A stretch of DNA of 64,000 nt from an uncultured Acetatifactor sp. (GTDB lineage Bacteria; Bacillota; Clostridia; Lachnospirales; Lachnospiraceae), in contig CAJTVB010000012.1 in NCBI GenBank assembly GCA_910579755.1, positions 41,019 through 105,018 on the forward strand, written 5' to 3'. The translations under genes and the position numbers were made by a program. Within the stretch, counting starts at the first letter, position 1. Each line of letters opens with the position of its first letter. The notes below the pieces were generated by a model. The model was not told where the DNA came from and did no database searches. It saw nothing but the letters and a program-made list of their open reading frames with translations. Below, one piece after another: positions 48,782 through 57,502 of this stretch.

Positions 48782-50773
48782 TTATTCTGCCTGCTGCCGG
48801 AAAGCTTCGATTACGCTGCTTCCCTCTTTTACAAACGCCGCAAACTGATCCAGACGCACCTGCACGGTGATTCGCCTGCCGCCCTCATAAACCTGGCCGT
48901 CCATGACGAATATCCACCTGCCCGCCGGCAGATACACCTCCCGCCGGGTCTGTCCCTTACTCATGACGGGAGCGAAAAGAATATCCGGGCCGAACAGATA
49001 CTGATCCTCCAGGCAGTAGCACTCCGGATCCTGGTAATATTCATAAAACATAGGACGCATCAGCGGCGTTCCCCTGCGGCTGGCCTCCTCCATATGTTCC
49101 ATAATATAGGGACGAAGCCGTTCCCGCAGCTCGATCAATTCCTTGATAATCTCATAATTTTTTTCTCCAAAACGCCAGATCTCGTTGGGGCCGCCGCTTC
49201 TCTCAATAATCCCCGGATACCTCTCCTTTTGATCCTTGGTCCGCAGCCTGGAGCCGTGCAGACGCATAATGGGGCAAAACAGACCGAATTGGAACCACCG
49301 GACCAACAGCTCACGGAATTCCTCACTTTCCGTATCCCCCATCAGGAACCCTCCGATATCACTGTTCCACCAGGGAATTCCGCACATTCCCATGGAAAGA
49401 CCGCTGGTGACGCTTTGGCGCAGGGCGTTCCAGTCGGACATGATATCCCCGTTCCACACCGCCGCACCGTATTTTTGGCTGCCGGGATATGCCGCCCTGG
49501 TCAGGGAAATAATCTCCTCCTCTCCCTGCTGCCGCAGACCGTCATAAAACATTTTTACATAATAATAAGGATAAAGCATGGCTGTCTGGGCGCCGTTTCC
49601 CAGGTAAAAATGCAGATGACCGAACTGCTGAGGATGCACCTCCGGCTCCGCCTCGTCCAGCCAGAAATTCCGGATCCCCTTGTCATAGTAGTTCTCCTTT
49701 ACCCTGTCCCACACAAAGGCTCTGGTATCCGGATTCATGGGATCAATAAAGGTCTGCTGGCCGTAAAAATCAAAGGTGCCGTACTGACCGTTTTCTGTCC
49801 GCACCAGCATATTGGCCTCGCTCATAGTCCAGTAATTTTCGCTTTTGGGATTGATGGTGGGCCAGATGGACACAATGGGCTTGATTCCCATTTCCTCCAA
49901 CTCCTTGCACATGGCCGCAGGGTCCGGCCAATATTTAGGGTCAAACTTCCACTCGCCCTGCTCCGTCCAGTGGAAATAGTCGATGACAATGGCGGAGATG
50001 GGAATTCCTCTGCTCTTGTACTCCCTGGCCACCTCCAAAAGCTCCTCCTGGCTTTCATACCGCAGCTTACACTGCCAGAAGCCGGAAGCCCAGTAAGGAA
50101 ACCGGGGGGCATATCCGGTGAGATCGCAGTAAATCTTCATTACATCTGCCGGCTTATCCCCTGTAAACACAAGGTAATCGATCTGATAAGCGCTTTCCGA
50201 GCACCACAGCGTGTGATTTCTGGTGGTCTCACACCTTCCCGGGGAGGGATTGTTCCAGAAAAAGCCGTAGCCCAAAGAGGAATACAGGTAGGGAAGGGCT
50301 GATTTTGTGTTATAGTGCACCAGATTACAGGTGCTGCCCTTCCGGTCAAAGGCATCCTCCGTCTCCTGCCCCAGTCCGTAAAAATGTTCCCCCTCATTGG
50401 CATCAAAGATGGCCTTTACCTGATAGAGGTCCCCCTCTCTGTGGACATACTTGTTCACATAATCTCCCTCGTATTTGGTGTGAAGAATTGTCTTTCCGTT
50501 TCTGTAATAAGTAATGATGCCGCCGTACCAGGGATTGCCTGCTTCCAAAACAGCCGAAATCTTACCATTTGTAATGGTCGCCCTGTTTTCATCGCCTTCA
50601 ATAACGCAGGAATCCTCCGTCACCGGCGGAAGCAGCGTCCAGTTCTCCTGAGAAATCTGCGCATTCCTGGTGGAACGGCAGCGAAGGCAGTTTTCCCCAT
50701 AGGGCTCGATCACCGTGGTCTCATCCTTCCTCCGAAAAATTATGGATTTCCCTTTTATCTCTATTTTTCCCAT
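48782..50773 (-). CDS. Alpha-xylosidase/alpha-glucosidase, glycoside hydrolase family 31
   Basis: 663 residues. The N-terminal beta-sandwich contains GEHFYGLGQETEDAFDRKGS. The barrel has YKSRGIPISAIVIDYFHWTEQGEWKF, the nucleophile Asp in RNFWLDEAEPEVHPQQFG (about residue 385) and the acid/base Asp in AVWNGDIMSDWNALRQSV (about 450). WLD-x-x-EPE around the nucleophile is frequent in GH31 alpha-xylosidases, so release of alpha-D-xylose is the favoured function. No signal peptide. The start at 50773 has AAAGG 9 nt upstream; ATG 50779 is an alternative. It lies between FucU and the GH43 pair in the main operon. Confidence 0.9.
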   Translation of the reverse strand: MGKIEIKGKSIIFRRKDETTVIEPYGENCLRCRSTRNAQISQENWTLLPPVTEDSCVIEGDENRATITNGKISAVLEAGNPWYGGIITYYRNGKTILHTKYEGDYVNKYVHREGDLYQVKAIFDANEGEHFYGLGQETEDAFDRKGSTCNLVHYNTKSALPYLYSSLGYGFFWNNPSPGRCETTRNHTLWCSESAYQIDYLVFTGDKPADVMKIYCDLTGYAPRFPYWASGFWQCKLRYESQEELLEVAREYKSRGIPISAIVIDYFHWTEQGEWKFDPKYWPDPAAMCKELEEMGIKPIVSIWPTINPKSENYWTMSEANMLVRTENGQYGTFDFYGQQTFIDPMNPDTRAFVWDRVKENYYDKGIRNFWLDEAEPEVHPQQFGHLHFYLGNGAQTAMLYPYYYVKMFYDGLRQQGEEEIISLTRAAYPGSQKYGAAVWNGDIMSDWNALRQSVTSGLSMGMCGIPWWNSDIGGFLMGDTESEEFRELLVRWFQFGLFCPIMRLHGSRLRTKDQKERYPGIIERSGGPNEIWRFGEKNYEIIKELIELRERLRPYIMEHMEEASRRGTPLMRPMFYEYYQDPECYCLEDQYLFGPDILFAPVMSKGQTRREVYLPAGRWIFVMDGQVYEGGRRITVQVRLDQFAAFVKEGSSVIEAFRQQAE

Positions 50774-50869
50774 TTTCATTTTCCTTTCATTCTGCGTCGC
50801 ATACGCCGATGAATCTTTCAAGCTTCCACTCCTGCCGACTTAGCCGGCATAAACAATGGGCTGCATATT

Positions 50870-51307
50870 TCACACCACTACGCCCTTCTGCAGCATAATA
50901 TTGGCATACAGCGCCTCTTCTCCTGTGGCAATAATAGCGTAGGCTTTTGATGCCTCCTCATAAAACGCAAACCGCTCGATCTGGCTTATGGCAGCGCTTC
51001 CCCGCCGGTCAGCCTGACTTACGATTCTTTCATACTCCTTCCAGATAGGCGTTTCCACCGGATCGCCAGGCATGACCTGCATCAGGTTCACCGGATGCTC
51101 TACATAGGTATCCAAAGGAAACAATTGCAGAATTGCTTCCAGGATATCGCAGGCACGATGACCGTCCATCCGGATCACTACGGCATTCTTTCCCACAGAC
51201 TGTGCCGGAAAATTGCCGTCTGCTATGACCAGTCTGTCACTGTGTCCCATCTCGCATAATGCCTTAAGCAACTCTGGGGATAGTATCTTGGGGATTCCTT
51301 TCAGCAT
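50870..51307 (-). CDS. FucU/RbsD-family sugar mutarotase
   Basis: 145 residues, the usual size of FucU (about 140). Family features are LLKALCEMGHSDRLVIADGNFPA (His as catalytic residue), YVEHPVNLMQV in the middle and the FucU-type end ERFAFYEEASKAYAIIATGEEALYANIMLQKGVVV. The FYE and ATGE segments point to L-fucose mutarotase, not ribose pyranase. It interconverts anomers of free L-fucose and related sugars; L-galactose, the 6-hydroxy analogue, could be a substrate. Its presence beside a GH95 enzyme in the region suggests that this pathway releases L-fucose or L-galactose. AGGAG precedes the ATG. Confidence 0.9.
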   Translation of the reverse strand: MLKGIPKILSPELLKALCEMGHSDRLVIADGNFPAQSVGKNAVVIRMDGHRACDILEAILQLFPLDTYVEHPVNLMQVMPGDPVETPIWKEYERIVSQADRRGSAAISQIERFAFYEEASKAYAIIATGEEALYANIMLQKGVVV

Positions 51308-51319
51308 AATTTTCTCCTT

Positions 51320-53647
51320 TCAAAACAACAACGGTAAAAACTCTCTGGCACAGTGCCTCCAGAAGGTCCAGTCATGGTACCCATGCTCCACAAACACCTT
51401 CAACGGTACCCCCCGGTAAACCACCTGATCCATACTTTCCCTGGTTCCTCCATAGAAGGCATCCTCCGTTCCGCAGGCTACAAACAAAAGCTGGAACCGG
51501 TCTTCAAACCGCTCTTTGTCCAAAAGCACCTCACTGTAGTCAGCTTCGCTGTTTTTTATGGCAAGCCCTCCGCTGAAAATGCCGGCCCAAGCAAACAGCT
51601 CCGGAAAGCGGAATACGGTTTTCTGGGTCTGCATGCCTCCCATGGACAATCCCGCCATGGCCCTGTGATCCCTGTCCGCAGCGGTGCGGTATCGGCTGTC
51701 GATAAAGGGAATGCAGTCCTGCACCAGTTCCTCGTCAAAGGATCCCAGGGCCGGATGACTGCTGCCGTCAGTCCGGAATGCATAGCCTGTGTTCATCACC
51801 ACGATCATTTCCTGCATTTTCCCGTCCGCAATGAGACGGTCTGCAATATGATCGATCTTTCCCTGCCACAGCCACCCTGTCTCATTCTCTCCGCCTCCGT
51901 GCTGGAGATAGAGCACCGGAAAGCGCTTTTCCGGCGCCAGGTCATACCCGGGCGGCGTGTACACATAGCACAGCTTCTGCCTTCCTGTCTGGGTGGATTT
52001 GTAATAATTCATATGAATGCTTCCATGGGGCACATCCGCAGGAAGATATTCTTCAAATCCCTCCTCTGGCACCTCAAAAAAGCCGATGGTGCGGAAGGCG
52101 CCGTATCCTGTCGGTGTCAAAGGATTCACGGCCCGGACCCCGTTTACATAATAGTCATGATAATGGAAGCCCGGCGAAATTCCGGACAAGGTTCCCATCC
52201 ACCATCCCTCCATAGCAGGATCCGTCTCCTTTTCCAGCGAAAACCGCTCCATTCCGAATACATCCACCTCCACGGTTTTTGCACCGGGGGCAAAAAAGCG
52301 AAAGACTCCTTGACCCGGGCCGATCATTTCAACTCCCCGGGGAATATCCCGGTACCGTCCTGCAGGCCTTCCCTCTTCATCTGTGGCAAAAATCACCTGC
52401 TTATACACCGGATCAAAAAACAGGAGACTCTCTTCCCTCATCTGCCGAAGCGCCTGGTCCTGAGAGTAGCTCACTTCCCTGGATCTTGCAGGCTCTGTCA
52501 GACCTCCGCCTGTCTCTTTCTTTGCCTCACAGGAATCCTTAAACAGCAGCTGCACAAAATCCCGCAGGCTCTTCCGCCACACATGCCATTCGTGAAAGCC
52601 CTCATAGCTTTCGCACCGGCAGGAAATCCCCGCCGCCTTCATTTTATCGCAAATTTCCTGTTGCTTCAGCAACAAACCGCTTTCCCCTTTTCCGCAGGAT
52701 AGAAAGACAAGCTCCGGTTTCTGACGCTTTTCCTCCGATATTTTTTCCACAGGCCCCAAAGCCACCCCTGAGAACACCCCCAGGTAAGCAAATCGGTCCG
52801 GATGCCTTTCTACGGTTAAAGCCGCCTGGGCCGAACCCAGGGACAGCCCCGCCATGGCTCTGTATGATCTGTGGGCATATACCCTGAAATGGGATTCTAT
52901 GTAGGGGATGCAGTCCTCCATAAGCTCTCTGTCAAAATCCCCGGGATAAAACACCGGATCCGAATCTGGTTCGAAGGCATAGCCGCTGCACATCACCACC
53001 AGCATTTCCCTGCATTTTCCCTCGGCAATCAAATTGTCCAGGATCAGGTTCAGCTTGCCGTTCCAGATCCATCCCGTCTCGTTCTCTCCCACACCGTGCT
53101 GAATGTACAAAACAGGATATCTGCGCAGAGAATCCCCGTCATAGCCCGGCGGCGTATAAACGAAGCATACCTTCATATGGGAATTTTCTCCGGACAGATA
53201 TTTTTCCATCCGCACATCCCCGTGGGGAACCTCCTTCAGGTAATAGAAATCCTCTCCCGGCTCCGGCACCTCAAAGAAATTGATGGGCTCAAAGCATCCG
53301 TAACAGAAGGGGCTCTGGGGATCCCGGATCCGTACCCCGTCCACAAACCAGTCAAAATAGTGGAACCCCGGCCTGATTCCCTTCACTCTCCGGCGAAAAC
53401 AGCCGTCCCCATCCTTTTCCAGGGCAATCCTTTCATTGGGAAAGCTGCCGCTGATGCCGGCGACTTCCACCCTGCCCGCCTCCGGTGCATACAGTGTAAA
53501 CGTCACATCACCGTTCTCCCACAGCCGCACCCCGCTGATGTCCTCCACATAATGAATGGTTTCGGGCTTTCCGAATTCTCCCATCTCCGCCCTTTTATTC
53601 AAAGGGTCAAAAAACATGGGATGCATGGTCAGTGTCTGATTGATCAT
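51320..53647 (-). CDS. Duplicated CBM48-CE1 esterase (two complete esterase modules in one chain)
   Basis: 775 residues made of two homologous halves. Each half has a CBM48/E-set domain (VTFTLYAPEAGRVEVAGISG at about 48; VFRFFAPGAKTVEVDVFG at about 455) followed by a carbohydrate esterase family 1 alpha/beta hydrolase. Half one: VCFVYTPPGYDGDSLRRYPVLYIQHG, nucleophile Ser in GLSLGSAQ, His in FHEWHVWR. Half two: LCYVYTPPGYDLAPEKRFPVLYLQHG, Ser in GLSMGGMQ, His in YHDWTFWRH. Both triads look intact. Such enzymes (ferulate or acetyl esterases) remove ester groups from arabinoxylan oligosaccharides. Single CBM48-CE1 proteins are the usual form, so the tandem is unusual. No signal peptide, so it must act on imported esterified oligosaccharides. 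GGAGGAG ribosome site. Confidence 0.92.
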   Translation of the reverse strand: MINQTLTMHPMFFDPLNKRAEMGEFGKPETIHYVEDISGVRLWENGDVTFTLYAPEAGRVEVAGISGSFPNERIALEKDGDGCFRRRVKGIRPGFHYFDWFVDGVRIRDPQSPFCYGCFEPINFFEVPEPGEDFYYLKEVPHGDVRMEKYLSGENSHMKVCFVYTPPGYDGDSLRRYPVLYIQHGVGENETGWIWNGKLNLILDNLIAEGKCREMLVVMCSGYAFEPDSDPVFYPGDFDRELMEDCIPYIESHFRVYAHRSYRAMAGLSLGSAQAALTVERHPDRFAYLGVFSGVALGPVEKISEEKRQKPELVFLSCGKGESGLLLKQQEICDKMKAAGISCRCESYEGFHEWHVWRKSLRDFVQLLFKDSCEAKKETGGGLTEPARSREVSYSQDQALRQMREESLLFFDPVYKQVIFATDEEGRPAGRYRDIPRGVEMIGPGQGVFRFFAPGAKTVEVDVFGMERFSLEKETDPAMEGWWMGTLSGISPGFHYHDYYVNGVRAVNPLTPTGYGAFRTIGFFEVPEEGFEEYLPADVPHGSIHMNYYKSTQTGRQKLCYVYTPPGYDLAPEKRFPVLYLQHGGGENETGWLWQGKIDHIADRLIADGKMQEMIVVMNTGYAFRTDGSSHPALGSFDEELVQDCIPFIDSRYRTAADRDHRAMAGLSMGGMQTQKTVFRFPELFAWAGIFSGGLAIKNSEADYSEVLLDKERFEDRFQLLFVACGTEDAFYGGTRESMDQVVYRGVPLKVFVEHGYHDWTFWRHCAREFLPLLF

Positions 53648-53669
53648 TCTGATGCTCCTCCTTTTTCAC

Positions 53670-54839
53670 CTACCAGATCCTGTATCTCCCGCTCAATGCC
53701 AAAAACGCAAAAAAATACAGACAATTATCATAGTATCGGTATTTCCCCGTCTGCATGGGCTGGTTCCAAAACCGCTCCACCCACATCCGAGCCAGCCGGC
53801 CAGCTTCTCCGGATTCCTGGCTGTCAAGCCGCTCCGGCACCGCCAAAGTTCCTTGGGCCGTAGTTGCGGTAATGGCCACAGGATGCAGGGCTTTATGCTC
53901 CACAGGAGTTCCATCCACCTCAAAAACCCCAAAGGGCCTCTCTTTGCGGGTCACTCCCAGACAATACTGAAGCCGTTTCGCTGCCGCCCGCTGCCCCTGG
54001 TCCTTACCGAACCACTCATAATCCAGCCCGATATTGGCCACCGTCCGGTATGAATCGCTGAAAAACCAGTCATGACGCTGCTTCGACCAGGGAGCATTTG
54101 TCACAGGACGTCCGTTAAATTCCGCATATTCCGCAGACATACCGGTGACTGGATGACAGGCGGCCGCCAGATATTTCCTGCTGGCGGCGGCAGCCTCCTT
54201 CCAGAAATTCCGGTCCCGGGGATCCGCCCACAGTGAAAACAATTCATAAAAATGAGGCAGATGATAGGAAGGATCCGTAAAGGGACTTCCGGGCACAAAT
54301 AAAATCTGAAAATTCTCCCGATTCCACATGGGCTGTCCCGGTCTGCCGTTCTCTCCCTTATGCAGGCAGGCCCGCAGAATTTCCCTGGCCTCTCTCTCAT
54401 AATGGAAGATTCCCTCTCCGTTTCCCCATCGGTGGGCGGCAAAAAACAGCGCCATGGCAAAAAATTCTTCTCCGTCGGGAGCAGGCCCCCAGGCATTTTT
54501 GCTTCCGTCAGGCGCACAGGACCAGGCAAAATAGCCCTCATTTTCCCCTTCATCCATCCACATATAGGTTTTTGCCCACTTCCAGATCCGGTCAAATTCC
54601 TCCTTCATATCCAGCTGGACACAGATCATCATACCATAGGACATGCCCTCCGTTCTCACATCCACGTTGCCAGTGTCCTCGATGTAGGCCATATCCTCTC
54701 CCGCCGGAAAGTAAACCTTCTCCTGCTCTCGATAAAAGAAGTTATCCCTGACTTCCATCAGGCGCTCCTGAATTTCCTCTCCGCTTTTTCCCAATTCCGC
54801 AAATACATTTCGATATTCCTTATTTTTGAACAATTCCAT
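53670..54839 (-). CDS. Reducing-end xylose-releasing exo-oligoxylanase, GH8
   Basis: 389 residues, the normal length of Rex enzymes (EC 3.2.1.156), which release D-xylose from the reducing end of xylo-oligosaccharides. The (alpha/alpha)6 barrel contains the acid Glu64 in DVRTEGMSYGMM, APDGEEFFAMALFFAAHRWG in the substrate groove, and the base Asp region WFFSDSYRTVANIGLDYEWF (about 255-275). HDWFFSDSYR and the PFTDPSYHLPHFYELF loop are Rex-like. The enzyme is intracellular, as in other Rex systems. It strongly anchors the locus to xylan degradation. The gene starts after GGGAGG and lies 22 bp before the esterase gene. Confidence 0.93.
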   Translation of the reverse strand: MELFKNKEYRNVFAELGKSGEEIQERLMEVRDNFFYREQEKVYFPAGEDMAYIEDTGNVDVRTEGMSYGMMICVQLDMKEEFDRIWKWAKTYMWMDEGENEGYFAWSCAPDGSKNAWGPAPDGEEFFAMALFFAAHRWGNGEGIFHYEREAREILRACLHKGENGRPGQPMWNRENFQILFVPGSPFTDPSYHLPHFYELFSLWADPRDRNFWKEAAAASRKYLAAACHPVTGMSAEYAEFNGRPVTNAPWSKQRHDWFFSDSYRTVANIGLDYEWFGKDQGQRAAAKRLQYCLGVTRKERPFGVFEVDGTPVEHKALHPVAITATTAQGTLAVPERLDSQESGEAGRLARMWVERFWNQPMQTGKYRYYDNCLYFFAFLALSGRYRIW

Positions 54840-54907
54840 GGTACACCTCCCGCCTCTCTACAGATCCGGTCCCTTCCCCGGGTCAAAAATTCCATCTCTG
54901 CCCAGAG

Positions 54908-56428
54908 TCACGGCGCTGTCTCCGATACAATCCTCTCGTAGTCATAGCCTCTGTCCGGCACAAGTCTACTGGCATCCGCCGAAAAAAAGACCACTCCATT
55001 CTTCCTGACACACAGCTCCAGCCAAATCCTTCCCTCTGCAGCACATACCCTTTGGGTGGCACAGAAAGGTCTCGCTGCCTCCCGAAGCAGCTTTCTCATA
55101 TCCTCTCTGATATGCCCCGGCTCTCCCAGATCATGCCAGATTTTCAGCGGATTGCACACCTCCTCATCCACAGTTCTGGTCAGCACCGCATACTCCTCCC
55201 CGCAGGCCGGCAGAGACAGCCTGATCTTTTTTTCACCGCCGCCCTTGACGGCTGCATTCCATGCGACTCCCTGGTAACCCCCGTCCCGCTTCAGAATCAC
55301 GATATTGTCATCCTTATAGACACACTCTCCTCCGCCGTCCTGAAGCTTTTTGTAAAAGGCAAAGGTCCAGAAGGTGGGTTTGGGAATACACCCTTCCGCC
55401 ACCAGTCCGAATCCGCCATGGAAAGGGGTAAACGGCACGCCCAGCTCCTCAAACACATCGCCGAAGGTCCAATAAGAATAGGACTCATTCACATCCCCCA
55501 GCCGGGACAGCTGATGTGCCATAAACGCCGCGTTCAGATTGGTGTCATGAATCACTCCCTTTGGAGTGTAGGAGGTATTGCACTCCGTAATGTGAATAGG
55601 CAGCCCGCGGTATTCCGGAAAGCTGTCGATAATGTCCCGGGAGGTTCTAAGATTGGCAAACCCGGCCTCCGGATCCATCAACTGTGAATAGTCATAATGT
55701 CCTTCTTGCTTGGGCAGTTCAATGGTATAGTGATGTCTGGTCACAAAGTCAACCTCTATTTTGTGCTTGCGGCAAAATTCCAGAAAGGCGCGGATCCACT
55801 TTTCGTCGGATCCGCCGCAGACAGCCGGACCTCCCACCCGGAACCGTCCGTCCACCTGCTTTACCGCTTCAAAGGTATATTGAAACAGTCTGAAATACTC
55901 CTCCATGTCCGCATGTTCCCAAAAGCCCGGCAGGTTGGGCTCGTTCCACACCTCCACAGGCCACTGTACCACCTCTGTTTCCCCATACCGCTCCATGAGA
56001 TGGCGGAGGGCGGCCTGCACCAGTCTCTGCCATTCCTTATAGTCTCTGGGCGGGGTAGTGTTACCTTTCCAGTAAAATATCGTTTGCGTTCCCCTGGCCA
56101 GCTTTTCCGGCATAAATCCCAGCTCCAGAAAAGGACGAAGCCCTGCCTCCAGATAGCCGTCCATAACCCGGTCCAGGTAGGTGAAGTTATACTCCGCCTT
56201 CCTTACCCCGTCCTCCTCATACTCCTGATATATAGCCATGTCATCACAGAACAGCCCATGTCCCCTGATATGACGAAAGCCAATCTCCTGCTGCACCAGC
56301 TTTAGCTGCTCCTGATACTCCCGGGTCAGGGCCAGTCCCATCCTGCCTGTTCCCACGCAGTAGTCCACATTATTGTGAAACCGGGCCCGGGCCCCTTCCT
56401 TTACCTCAATTACCACCTCTTTTGCCAT
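54908..56428 (-). CDS. Beta-xylosidase, glycoside hydrolase family 39
   Basis: 506 residues from the chosen start. GH39 barrel: IGFRHIRGHGLFCDDMAIYQ at the front, acid/base Glu in WPVEVWNEPNLPGFWEHAD (about 165) and nucleophile Glu in GLPIHITECNTSYTPKG (about 270). A C-terminal beta-sandwich follows. It should remove xylose from non-reducing ends of xylo-oligosaccharides. The start at 56428 has GGGAGAGGAG upstream; the longer frame to 56500 includes the promoter. First gene of the eight-gene operon, divergently oriented to the AraC-type regulator, which is the expected position for the controlled promoter. No signal peptide. Confidence 0.93.
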   Translation of the reverse strand: MAKEVVIEVKEGARARFHNNVDYCVGTGRMGLALTREYQEQLKLVQQEIGFRHIRGHGLFCDDMAIYQEYEEDGVRKAEYNFTYLDRVMDGYLEAGLRPFLELGFMPEKLARGTQTIFYWKGNTTPPRDYKEWQRLVQAALRHLMERYGETEVVQWPVEVWNEPNLPGFWEHADMEEYFRLFQYTFEAVKQVDGRFRVGGPAVCGGSDEKWIRAFLEFCRKHKIEVDFVTRHHYTIELPKQEGHYDYSQLMDPEAGFANLRTSRDIIDSFPEYRGLPIHITECNTSYTPKGVIHDTNLNAAFMAHQLSRLGDVNESYSYWTFGDVFEELGVPFTPFHGGFGLVAEGCIPKPTFWTFAFYKKLQDGGGECVYKDDNIVILKRDGGYQGVAWNAAVKGGGEKKIRLSLPACGEEYAVLTRTVDEEVCNPLKIWHDLGEPGHIREDMRKLLREAARPFCATQRVCAAEGRIWLELCVRKNGVVFFSADASRLVPDRGYDYERIVSETAP

Positions 56429-56473
56429 AAGCTCCTCTCCCGTATATACCTGCCATAATTTTCCGCTGCATTT

Positions 56474-56502
56474 ATTATATCCTCTCCTGTTTCCCGCCAC
56501 AA
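56474..56502 (-). promoter_or_regulatory. Probable promoter of the GH39-to-GH3 operon
   Basis: Minus strand TTGTGG (56497-56502), 17-bp spacer, TATAAT (56474-56479). The weak -35 box fits an activator-dependent promoter such as an AraC-type target. The intergenic 56429-56656 is shared with the divergent regulator promoter. Confidence 0.55.
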
Positions 56503-56590
56503 TGACCTTTGCTCATATCTTTTTGACCGATCCTCCGATTAGAATCCTGTCAGCTTCCATTCTCCTCAAAACAGGTCCGGCCGGCAACAA

Positions 56591-56619
56591 TTGCATTCTT
56601 TCGATCTTCCTGGTATACT
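56591..56619 (+). promoter_or_regulatory. Promoter of the AraC-type regulator gene
   Basis: TTGCAT (56591-56596), 17-bp spacer, TATACT (56614-56619). Transcription should start about 30 nt before the ATG at 56657. Confidence 0.7.
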
Positions 56620-56656
56620 GTCAGTATTATCATATACCGCCGCAACAGGAGACCCC

Positions 56657-57502
56657 ATGAACCAAATCTATTTTACCGGCTACGACGCCGTACATCCCGA
56701 CGACTTTATATTTGATGTTTCGGAAGGCTACGACTGCTACCTGCTGTTGATCACAAGCACTCCCGCAGGATTCTGGATAGATGGGCAGATCGAGGAATAT
56801 CCCTCTCATCATGCCATTCTTTATCCTCCTCATCACAAAATATGGTACGGAGCCAGCGGAGAGCCCTACGGAAATGACTGGCTGCGCTTTGCGTCGGACG
56901 AGTCCTATGTACGGCTTTTTCCTCTTATGGCCCGTCCCTTTCCAGTGTCGGACCCAGCCTATTGTCACAGCCTTATTCAGCTGCTGACCTGGGAGACCTC
57001 CCCATGGACCGCTGCCCTTTGCACGGAACACCAAGCCGAAGAAATTATGGGTATCCCGTCCAACACTGCGGACAATAAACGGAACCGCTTCGCTCCAGCC
57101 GAAGACAGTCAAACAGTGTCGCAGCTTCTGCGCATTCTCTTTCTAAAGCTTCGGGAGGATGTACTGCATCACGCCGCCTCTCCCCATGACCATGAGCTTC
57201 TGATGCTGCGACGGCAGATCATAAATGATCCTCAGCTTCCCTGGAATGTGGGGGAAATGGCAAAGCTGCTGCATATCAGCACGGGACATCTGCAGCTGCT
57301 TTACAAACAGAAATTTGGAATCTCCTGTATGGATGACGTTATTGAATGCAGGCTCCGCAAGGCAAGAGACCTTCTCATCTATACGGACCAAAGTATTGCG
57401 GAGACCGCCGCTTCCTGCGGATATCAAAACACAGAGCATTTCTGCCGGCAGTTCCGAAAATATGTTGGAATCACCCCCGGCAGCTTCAGGAAAAAGCGCT
57501 GA
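56657..57502 (+). CDS. AraC-family transcriptional regulator of the glycan locus
   Basis: 281 residues. The N-terminal cupin-like sensing domain is at about 1-140 (VSEGYDCYLLLITSTPAGFWIDGQ, AILYPPHHKIWYGASGEPYGNDWLRF). The C-terminal double HTH is at about 185-280 (WNVGEMAKLLHISTGHLQLLYKQKFGISCMDDVIECRLRKARDLLI, then SIAETAASCGYQNTEHFCRQFRKYVGITPGSFRKKR, not continuous quotes). It has the normal AraC pattern and probably senses a xylan-derived oligosaccharide. The start at 56657 follows AGGAGA; a longer frame would begin inside its own -35 box. It is divergent from the GH39 operon and convergent (17-bp overlap) with the GH95 gene. It is the only plus-strand gene in the glycan region. Confidence 0.93.
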   Translation: MNQIYFTGYDAVHPDDFIFDVSEGYDCYLLLITSTPAGFWIDGQIEEYPSHHAILYPPHHKIWYGASGEPYGNDWLRFASDESYVRLFPLMARPFPVSDPAYCHSLIQLLTWETSPWTAALCTEHQAEEIMGIPSNTADNKRNRFAPAEDSQTVSQLLRILFLKLREDVLHHAASPHDHELLMLRRQIINDPQLPWNVGEMAKLLHISTGHLQLLYKQKFGISCMDDVIECRLRKARDLLIYTDQSIAETAASCGYQNTEHFCRQFRKYVGITPGSFRKKR

